Assembly (NCBI RefSeq): GCF_000003815.2
Contig: NC_049979.1
Location: 10,517,381 to 10,581,380, forward strand
DNA from: Branchiostoma floridae
Taxonomy: Eukaryota > Chordata > Leptocardii > Amphioxiformes > Branchiostomatidae
DNA: 64,000 bases
Reading direction: 5' to 3'
The translations under genes were made by a program, and so were the position numbers. The notes below the pieces were generated by a model. The model was given only the letters and a program-made list of their open reading frames with translations. It was not told where the DNA came from and did no database searches. The stretch's first letter is position 1, and every line of letters begins with the position of its first letter. Below, one piece after another: positions 24,361 to 33,500 of the stretch.

Positions 24361-24708
24361 CAACTTATATATCATTTTTTTCAATTTTATCTTTACATTT
24401 CTAGCCATTGAGAACACTCTACTCTATAGTGACTTAAGTGCCATCAAAATTTTCAGACCCCCAGTATTTACAATATCAAAATTCCATAGCCTCTGTTGCA
24501 GACTTTTTCAAGAATATACAGTTTTCTAACTGCTGCGGGGGTTCTGATTGCTTGCGGAGGTCTGAGTGACGATCAGACATCAGGAAACAACCACAACTGA
24601 CAGAAAACTGTAGAAAACATATCCACTAGGGTCTGCAATGGAGGCTAAAACTCCCAGGTTTCATATTGCACAGGCTCCTGTACTCCAGCGGGACCACTCC
24701 CGGCTGCA

Positions 24709-27663
24709 TCAGCGGGACAGCGAGCGCTGCTGTGCCTGTGCCTCGTCACTGGCCTCGTACTCCTCAAGGTTCTTACGAAAATCATTCAGGAAGTTGTATT
24801 GCTGAAAAACAAACAGCTCATATGTAGTCAGTGAATACATCAATTTTGGTCAGTGAATTGATGTGTATTTTTGCTGCAACATAAATGAGCCATAAAATAC
24901 AAGGACTGCTTTTCTTCTGTCAACCTGTATCCTGCAGTGTCTTTCCCAGAGTCTCACATTTACTTTGTTTGTTCACAAATGTGTGATAATTTCGTGGATA
25001 TAACTATTATAAGTTATATAGATTGTACTTATTATTTGCTTCTAATGACAAGTGTAACTGTGGTGTGAACACAATTATGATATCAACATGTCACAATATC
25101 AGAGATCGATGATACATGGCACTTCCATGTATCATCAATATCTGGATGTTTGCACTTATTGTTCATTTAATTTGCACTTAGATATCAAAATCTATCACGA
25201 TCTGCCATGATGGCAGATTGTGACAGATTTTGATATCTAAGTGGTGCAAATTTTTCTTGTATATTGTGCATTTCATACTGGTAGTTAAGATTTCCCACTT
25301 GTGTTTGCAATACTATAGTAGTGCTTTCACCAAAGAACCAAAAATTATGTTGGATATAGGCAATTGTACAGGAAGTCAAAAAAATGTTAGCAGCACAAGT
25401 GTTCTCATATCCAAGTTATCTACAATGATGTAGTCATGACTTACCCTGACAGTCTGTACGGCCCCGTGACCTCTGACCTGCTGTACTCTCTGTAAGGCAG
25501 CCTGCGGGTCAGCAGTCTCATCCAGGTACAGCATCAAACAGGCTGCAACTGGGGGTCAAGAGGGGAGACAGCAGCGATAATTCAAATTGCTCCCTTCTTC
25601 TAAATGCAATCTGTGTATCAAAGAACAGATAACTGCATACAGGCTTTTTTATGAGAGCAGCAAAATTTGGAAAGGGAAAAGACTCACCCAGACAGGACCT
25701 TCCTAGCCCTCCATAACAGCTGAAAGGGTAAAAATGATTGTAAAACTTTGTCTTCTGCAAATCTATGCTATTGCAAAGGGAAAAGTAACATACACCTAAC
25801 AGCAGTTACTCAAGTAACTAGATATAATTTTGGAAATGGTTAGACGTTTCAGGTAGCGTCCACAGTGGGACTGAGTAAATCTGTGGAAAAGTAGGCTCTA
25901 CACCCTAACTATGAATTGATGAGACAGAGTGAAGGAGGTGAGGACAAATTTTTGCTAGAGGATGTCTAACCTTCATCCATGAACTGTAACGTACTCAGCT
26001 GAATAAATTTGATTTGGGTGCTGCATACTCACTGTATCAGTGTTTTCTTCCCTTGAGACAAGCAGACTTTCATCTCCTCCAGAAGTTTGACGCATGCCGC
26101 CATGGCAGGCGAAGTGCCATCAGGGAAGGAGTGGTGGTGTACCGTGAAGTCCGCATCTTCGTATCGCTCCAGCAGGCGCGGCACGCGGTACTTGTTCAGC
26201 TCTCCTCGGGTGCACAGGACAAAAATGTCCCGAATGGACTGGGCCTTCAGGTCCTCTGGGATGTGGAAGGTTACAGATATAACTTTCATTTATCATTTTT
26301 ATTTGCTGTGTGGTATAGATTTATTATACCATTATACACATAGCTGTATAATAAGCTAGATCAGACTTGTTTAATTGTGCTGTACTTGTTGCGTACCGAA
26401 TGGTTGGCTTAGTTAGCTATCATCACCAGCCGTGTAATGTACCATTTCGTTTTCAGTATAAAGACGAACAAAGGATGCATTATTAACACAGTACTAAAAA
26501 TATCAACATGTATCTTACCCAGATCAGCATCCAAACTTCTCCATGTTTCCTTAAATCTGCAACCTACAGGTAAACACAACAACAGGGTTTGATACATGGG
26601 CAACTTTGTAACTTTGAGGATGTAGTGATGACAACCCCGGGGTTATGAAGTATGATTCTTTCAACAACGAAAAGAAATCCTCCTTTTGGGTAGTTGGCTG
26701 GATGACGGGCCCCAATCTCAGATTATCTATCTAACTCAGAGTCAGAGAGTCTTTTGTAGAATTTCCCTGGGAGAAGTTGGTCCTTGCAACAAGGAGCAGT
26801 GGAAACAGGACTGACATCCAGACTATACTACCCAATGGCATACAGAGACATCAAAAGTTGCTTCCCACCAGTTTAGCATTGTATGACTGTACATTTTGCA
26901 CAGGTATGTACTAAACCTTGACAATAGAAACCGTGGCAGTCCTCTGTCTCACCTGGCAGGGCACAGATCCCAAGACTCTCCTCACAGCCAACACTGGATA
27001 AACTCAACCTGGGTGGGAAAACAAGTAAGAAAAAAGAATAGATCAGAATACATTCAATTCATGCATATAAAAAAAGGTTTGTTTGTGAGGAGAAATGCTA
27101 TAAAATCTGCAGTGGTTGAACAATCTTTTAATGTTTACTATTTGAATTGATGTGGTTTGGGCCAAGAACTTTAATCCTACATTCTTTTGTTTATCAATCA
27201 TTGGGTATTACTATTAGCGGCATAAATCCTTTTGACCTTTTCTTTTCCCGTAAAATTGCATGTGAAACAAAACTGTTTCACATGCAACTTTACGGCGGAA
27301 AATTGGCCAGTTTTCTTCTTGAGTGCAGTAGAAATGGGTAAAACTTAAAGGACATATTTTTAAAACGAATTGCGGACATAGGCTATCATTTCTCAAGTGT
27401 TTGTGATGACAGCGTAACCCAGACAACAACTCCTGTTGAAGACAATTTATTTAATATCTCACCAGTCCACTTGGAGAGGGTCCGTCTGCAGCTGCCCCTC
27501 CTCCTCGGAATCGGACGAATCGAACTGGCTCATCTCTTCGTCTGATGCGGTGACAATTGGCTACAAAGGAACAATAGTTTATAAGATTATTCAACCTGCA
27601 CCAACAAAAAAGCAGAGGAAAATAACGAAAGGGGTCCGACAAACTCACCAGTTTCACCGGCAT
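24709..27663 (-). CDS. CDKN3: Cyclin-dependent kinase inhibitor 3 (KAP phosphatase)
   Basis: KAP is a dual-specificity phosphatase that removes the activating T-loop phosphate from CDK2/CDK1. Eight minus-strand exons join in frame: 27663-27649, 27560-27463, 27008-26953, 26563-26519, 26255-26033, 25719-25688, 25548-25445 and 24801-24709, giving 221 aa (human KAP is 212). Conserved blocks in order are SQFDSSDSEEEGQ near the N terminus, WLSLSSVGCEESLGICALPG, RDIFVLCTRGELNKYRVP (80-97), HHHSFPDGTSP with Asp117 as the likely general acid, the HCx5R active site HCYGGLGRSC with Cys147, GHGAVQTVRQYNFLNDFR and a Ser/Arg tail ending SLSR. All key catalytic residues are intact. The start ATG at 27663 lies in a 15-nt first coding exon. 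A later in-frame Met (MSQFDSS) resembles the start region of the human protein and could be used instead. Confidence 0.95.
25103..25143. repeat. Short hairpin in CDKN3 last intron
   Basis: GATGATACATGG and CCATGTATCATC face each other across a 5-nt loop. Arms extend imperfectly to AGATC/GATATCT. It lies in the intron 24802-25444 and is non-coding. Confidence 0.55.
25169..25252. repeat. Long near-perfect palindrome in CDKN3 last intron
   Basis: Arms of about 38 bp face each other around a TGA centre at 25208-25210. The left arm contains TTAGATATCAAAATCTATCA and ends GATCTGCCA. The right arm is its inverse with two substitutions and a 3-nt insertion (GTGGTGC versus GTGC). There is almost no loop, so it looks more like a palindromic MITE than a microRNA hairpin. 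Confidence 0.7.
27243..27302. repeat. Long hairpin in CDKN3 intron 2
   Basis: CGTAAAATTGCATGTGAAACA and its near-perfect inverse TGTTTCACATGCAACTTTACG are separated by a 4-nt loop (AAAC), with one internal mismatch. Flanking TTTTCC and GGAAAA extend the stem to about 27 bp. Confidence 0.7.
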
Positions 27664-27750
27664 ATTGTGACCTGCTTGGAGGTCCTTTTAAATTTCTCCG
27701 CGTCTGCATGCTTATCTCTGATTGGCTCGTTTTTCATTACGTCACAGTCT
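27664..27750 (-). promoter_or_regulatory. CDKN3: CDKN3 core promoter with CDE/CHR-like, CCAAT and CRE-like motifs
   Basis: Read on the CDKN3 strand, a CCAAT box (27725-27721) lies about 33 bp upstream of a TTTAAA CHR-like site (27692-27687). A CGCGG CDE-like site (27702-27698) lies five bases upstream of the CHR. A GTGACGTAAT CRE/ATF-like site lies at 27746-27737. CCAAT boxes about 31-33 bp from a CHR are characteristic of late-cell-cycle (DREAM/MuvB-B-MYB with NF-Y) promoters. Human CDKN3 belongs to that expression class. Assignment is by motif and spacing only. Confidence 0.5.
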
Positions 27751-28916
27751 GCAGTGATTGCCTGGGTTCTTTTACAGCGACCTCTAGTGATTAAAAATAT
27801 CACTGCATCCACAAGGGTTCTTCAGAACTACACTTTGAATATAAATCGCTAGAGGTCGCTACTGACTGGTTACAAGTAACTGCAGTTTTGCTGTCAACAG
27901 CTAGGTGACGCTGTAGTATTTGCTTGCATTCTGGGATATGTGTCCTGGCAACTTCAAACAATATGGCGTGCAATAACCGGAACACTGAGCAGGAATGGGT
28001 TTGATCAGGTGCTGTTTGGCTTCCTTAGCCAAATTTTGAAGGCTTTGAACAAGAAGGTAACTGCTATTGACATTTCTGCATGGGTGGACCTTGCCACTGT
28101 GATCTTGTCGTCTCGTATTTGGTAGGGACAGGTGCAGAAAATGGCAAGTTTTACGAATGTGTAAACTGACAGATTTGCAGCCCCGGTTTGTTTACATCCA
28201 CATATTTCCCATAGTACGTGGCATTGCACAGATTTAATTTGCTGAAAGAAGCCATTAACATCTGGTTAAGAGTCAAGTTTTGTAGACAAGCGAGTGCGGG
28301 ATCTTGAGTAACAGCTGCGGTGGTGGTACAGTGATACCACGTAGAGTAGANNNNNNNNNNNNNNNNNNNNNNNNNNNNNNNNNNNNNNNNNNNNNNNNNN
28401 NNNNNNNNNNNNNNNNNNNNNNNNNNNNNNNNNNNNNNNNNNNNNNNNNNNNNNNNNNNNNNNNNNNNNNNNNNNNNNNNNNNNNNNNNNNNNNNNNNNN
28501 NNNNNNNNNNNNNNNNTTGCCAACAATTCGTTGAATACCGACGTGCCATTAAAATTTTGTATGAATTTGAAACCTTATGACAAGTTGCCTACAATTTGAA
28601 ATAATAGACCTTACGATTTATCTGTATTTATTTAACCAGTATAAGCTGCTGCCCTTCGGTGAAACACTTCTCTTCACAGGAACGCCGTGCTGCAGCAGCT
28701 GGTTATATTATGCTAAATGGCCTGTTATGCCTAACCTTTGCTAGGGTAGGGAGTACCAATTTAGGGTAGGGAGTACCGTTAAACAATAAGACGAACATGA
28801 GAAATTAAATTATAAATGAAAGGTTTGTTCAATACCATATGTTTGCGTTATGTAATCAAAGGGTTCTGATTTAGGATGACTGTTATACCCTGTTCCAGGT
28901 CAGCAGAGTAGCCACA
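27751..28916. other. Spacer between divergent CDKN3 and F-box/WD40 genes
   Basis: No exon was recognised. The spacer includes the N gap. A CAG acceptor at about 28898 precedes the F-box gene's ATG by 18 bp, so its first coding exon may carry spliced 5' UTR from a non-coding exon somewhere here. GGTAGGGAGTACC is repeated at about 28745 and 28766. Confidence 0.5.
28351..28516. other. Assembly gap (166 N)
   Basis: An unbroken run of N. Open reading frames spanning it are artefacts. Its true length and content are unknown. Confidence 0.99.
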
Positions 28917-30507
28917 ATGCCTTCCTTCTTACCAAGAATCACCAGTCAGAAAGGCAGTGGTGAGGAAGTCGCCGGAAGACCCAAGACTAAGCGGCTACGC
29001 TTCGGAGATCACCATGGCAACAACAGGGTGGCGCTCCCCAGCGTGGGGTCGTCTCCAGCAAACGGACACCACCTGAGCTACTTCAACAGCAGGCAGGTGA
29101 TCCAGAAGATAACGGACTGGTACGAGACCTGGCAGCCGTGGCAACGCAAGCTGCTGCTGTGCGGCATCACCGCCAGGTGTTCGACCAATCAGCTCGAGCT
29201 TCTGGCCACCGCCATGGAACCCGTGTTCCACCGCGACTTCATGACGACGCTCCGGGGACGCTATCCCAGCCTGTCTTACAGCAAACACAGGAGGGGGAGG
29301 GAGGGCAGCCAGCATGTCAGGAAAAGGACAGGAGCGTCCGGCGTTGCCTTGAACGATGGAGTGTCTGGGAGTCCAGAAAGGCACAATGTAACCACGACAG
29401 TTGATGATAGTAATGGAGAAATGATCAAACCAGATGGACCATCTAGTAAGGAAAGCATCCAAGTAAGCAAAGTCGGAAAGGTCACAGTAGACATCAGTAA
29501 GGACACAACCCAAGTGGAGGTTCCTACAGCGAGCAAGCACACCCATGACAAACCCGGGGAGGACCACGGGGATGCAGAGAAGCCCTCCATCTCTGCGGAA
29601 GATGCCAGCATCATCAGGAAGCTGTCCAAACAGATGCAGGCCCACGAGATCAACGAGGCCAGGACCGACACACCCGGCAGTAAGATATCCAGCCACAGGT
29701 CGGGCACGCTGTCGCCCATAGGGGAGAGCTCTCCTGAGAATGAGGAGGAGGAGGAGCAGGCGTTGGGAGCGGAGGAGCCCCTGCACACCCCTGTACCCTC
29801 CCCCAACACCGCCCTGTCTCTTGGAGTATTGACCCCCATTCAGGAGACCAACTCGGAGGTGAGCTCCGTCAGTACCATACAGGAACAGCCTGAGTTCACC
29901 GAGCACAGTGAGAGGGAAACTCCTCAGGAGGCAGTGGCTGTAGCAGAAGACGATAGGAAGGTAACAGAGGCACAAGAAGCGGTACAGGTTACTGTCACTG
30001 AGGCTGGGAGAGTAGCAGATATGGACACAGAGCAAAAGGAAACTGTGAATGAAGTAGCAGAACAGTCAATGGTGCAAGCTGTTGAAGATGGAAAGGCTGT
30101 GGTGCAAGCTATGGAAGGCACAGAGGCCACATCCAAGGCTTCTGAGGGAGAGAAAGCCACGGTTCAGGCGATGGAAGTTGAAGTACTAGTGGAGAAACAG
30201 CCAGCTCTGGACCAGGAGATGATGCTGCAGTACATGCTGGATGCTCGTAACACTCCGCAGAAGGAGCCGCAGGGAAAAGGTGAAGAAGCGGCGAGAAACG
30301 GCCATGCAAATGGCGAAGTCGTTCGGCCCAAATCCGACACAACCGCCAGCAGGACGAGGAAGAGTGGAGTCCAGTCCCGTAGCGGGTCCCTGGAGTCGTC
30401 CCACAGCGCCGGGTCCGTGCGAGGGGAGCACAAACACAGGAGCAACATCTCCTCCGGCAGCTGTCGGACTGTAGACTTCTTCTCCAGGCAGAGGACAGAA
30501 CGTCTGG
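28917..30507 (+). CDS. F-box/WD40 gene, large first coding exon
   Basis: 530 codons plus one base, ending at CTGG|GTGAGT. Residues 61-118 hold the structured motif (ITDWYETWQPW, then RCSTNQLELLATAMEPVFHR and DF). From about residue 120 the sequence is low complexity, with an acidic run (EEEEEQ), Ser/Thr/Pro-rich patches and loosely repeated VQAME/VEVxVE segments around 370-430, likely disordered. The exon is GC-rich compared with the AT-rich introns. A long reverse-strand open frame over it is a codon-bias shadow. Confidence 0.9.
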
Positions 30508-33500
30508 GTGAGTTCATATCAGGTCATGTGGGGCCTGCATGCCTCTTTTCTGTAGACATACTATAGGCAAACTATTTTGAGTTACTGTACAAAATGTAAT
30601 TCATAGCCAAAAGGAAAAACATAAAAGAATGGAGCCTAGCTGAAGCAATGAGGGCGGTGGAGGACAGAGTTAGGTTGAGGTGGATGGTGGATAGACTATT
30701 CGTGATGCCCCAATAACCCACAAAGAGGTCAAGGGATAGGTGATGTGAATTAATAGCAAGATAGCCTCATTTTCATTGACTTCCTGACTTAAGAGTAATG
30801 CATAGGTGGTCCTACTAAATTTAGAGTAAAGCGTTAGGGTTAGGACGTACTTTACAAACTAACACAGAACATGCCCCTCCCCCCTCAGGGTCAGTTCGTC
30901 TGCAGGTGTCCCAGGGTGCACCTGGCTGGCAGGATGCGGAGGAGGTCGGCAGCTACGCCCCCCTGCAGCAGCTCTACAAGTACGGCCGGCTCTGGGGGGC
31001 GTCGCCGGAGGGGCGTCGCCTGGTGCCCGCCAGCAGCCGGCTGCTGCAGAAGAACTTCATGGAGCAGCTGAACCAGATCTGGCAGGTGGGAGGCACAGTG
31101 GTGGAGCACTGGAAATTTCTTCATGTTCATGTTAAACAGTTTACTACAACCCTATAAGATATCATCATCATCAGTTTCATAGCTAGGTAGCTGTAGGGAC
31201 AGTCTGTCTGTCCACAAAGGTTCTCCACTTCTGATGGTCTAGTCAGCCAGTCTAGTCAGCTGGGCCGCCGACCACTCCTTGACATAAGAGATGGATTTAC
31301 AATATTAAGGAAATTTCTCGACATCCTCAATTTACACAATGCTAACCCAAAAAATATTTATGCATGCATAATTTTTGTATCTGAAATCTGCAAATAAACA
31401 AAAAGCCACCTTGATTTATTTAGTGGCCACACATTCGTACAAGATCCTACCAAATCCCATGCCCTAGACACAGTGGATAACAACCCTATGTCCTCAAAAA
31501 GGCCCTGGTACATACCTTACCTTTACATTCCACCCATTGCCTCATCTGTAGGTGCTGTCTGAATGGGAGGACCATCAGAAGGCAGAGGTGCTGTATTATG
31601 AGAGTTAATGTTACCATACATGTACCTTTACCTCCCACTTGTTGCCTCATCTGTAGGTGCTGTCTGAATGGGAGGACCACCAGAAGGCCGAGGTGTTGGT
31701 GGAGATGATTAAGGGCTCGACCGACGGGGAGGTCAGCTTCTTCGCACAGTGTCTGCTGCAGAGGTGGGCAGCCCATTTTTTGTTTTTGTAATTTGTATGG
31801 AATGTTATCTTATTCATATCTCATTTTAGCGTAATTGGTAGGCTGTTCTTCTGAATTCAGCATAAAGTGTTTTCAAGACAGCCCCCATGCAGACCCTCAT
31901 ACAGTGTCAATCATATTTCCATGGCACTTTTCAAAACCTATGAAACACTGTGAAAGACTAGACGCCCGCGGCCCACCCGTATGTCAGGAACCCACACAGC
32001 AGTATAATCAAATAACGGATACTACATGTATTAAACATATTACAGTTTAATTGCACGCCCCATTTTCCAGCGTATTTTGTGTAATTTTTATCTGCATGGT
32101 GCAACAATGTGAAGTTTTCCAGCTGGACCACACCAGCTTGGGATTTTGGGATTCCTTGCAATTAAGAGATGTATGCGGTAATCCATTGTGCAGTCAACTG
32201 GCTTCTACTGTAATGTACTACCTAATAATACTACTACAAAATCTTCCAGGTTGAAAGACCAGCTGGACATCAACTGCCTGCCTGACCACCTGCTGCTGAG
32301 GATCCTGGGAATGCTGCGGGCGGCGGACCTGGGTCGGGCGGCGCAGGTGTGTCGCCGCTGGCAGTACCTGGTGGCGCAGGACGGGCTGTGGATCAGGAAG
32401 TGCCGGGAACTAGGTCTGCAGTCTATGAGATAGATCTCTGTAACCTCAAAACTGCTCAAGGAAACCACTCATCAGGGGACCTATAGAATATGGTCTGTGT
32501 GGACAGGTGGTCACTGTAGACACGATTCTTTAAATGCTAATGTCAGTGGAAAAAATTATCTAAGGTACCACCAAAAAGTGGTCACATTGGCCAGGTGGTA
32601 GTTGTGAATAGATAATGATGAACAATCAGGAAAAATCAACACATACTGTAAATACATACAAGTTTGTAGGGATTTAATTTTGTGGTCGCGGGAAAATGGA
32701 GTGTTCTTTGTAGTTTTGAGCCCATGGTAGTCCAAATACTATAGTCACATACTGTAATGAAAAAATATTAACGGATTACGCGGTGAAAACACTGTGAAAT
32801 CAAAGAACGTAAAACCACCGCAAATATTTCTGCATTTACAGTAAGTGAAGGAGCCTGGTTGTTGTTGCAGGTTCTCGGGAAGACCTTCCTGACATCATCG
32901 GGATGGTGCAGATGGCTAGCCTGGGGGACAGTGTGGACTGGAAACAGGCCTACCTGGAGCTGGTCTTCATCGCCAACCAGGCCAGGGACATGCATGGTAG
33001 GGGCTTCTCAGGTTTACCTCCATGGAGGACATGGTTTTCAAGTTCAAGTTCACTCTGATAAGACAGTTACAGATGTCCTCTCACATGAAGTGTGCTGTCC
33101 TGTGTTCTAAGTGTGCTGTCCTGTTTTTTTAATTGTGCTACCCTGTATTCTATGAGAGCTGTCCTATGTTGTAACTCTGCTGCCCTGTGTTGTAAAGCTG
33201 AGTGTGATGAGGACTGGGAGGCTATATTTGTGTTTTGACTGGGCTGTCCTGCATTTTATGTGTACTGTTCTGTTTTCTAAGTGTGCTGCCCTGTGTTCTA
33301 AGTGTGCTGTCCTGTGTTCTAAGTGTTCTGTCCCATGTTGTAACTCTGCTGTCCTGTGTTGTACAGCTGAGAGTGACGAGGACTGGGAGGCAGCGTGTAT
33401 GTTTTAGCTGCTGTCCTGTGTTCTGACTGTGCTATACTGTGTTCTCTAAGTGTGCTGTCCTGTGTTCTAAGTGTTCTGTCCCATGTTGTAACTCTGCTGT

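Larger units (their letters stand above)
21182..24708. other. Intergenic region between convergent genes (methyltransferase 3' end and CDKN3 3' end)
   Basis: No coding exon is supported. The plus-strand gene's 3' UTR probably begins here, and a candidate AATAAA lies at 21982-21987. It contains a MITE-like foldback (22186-22300), a two-copy tandem repeat (22690-22876) and a 20-bp inverted repeat (24245-24360). AATAAA on the minus strand at about 23568-23573 is one possible CDKN3 polyadenylation signal, but it lies over 1 kb downstream. Confidence 0.55.

Noticed and set aside
28151..28549. Open frames of 76-132 codons spanning the N run
   Set aside because: They are artefacts of translating the assembly gap as X.
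28995..30035. A 346-codon open frame on the minus strand
   Set aside because: It is antisense to the large first coding exon of the F-box gene. It has no domain, and its long openness follows from the GC-rich codon use of the real exon.
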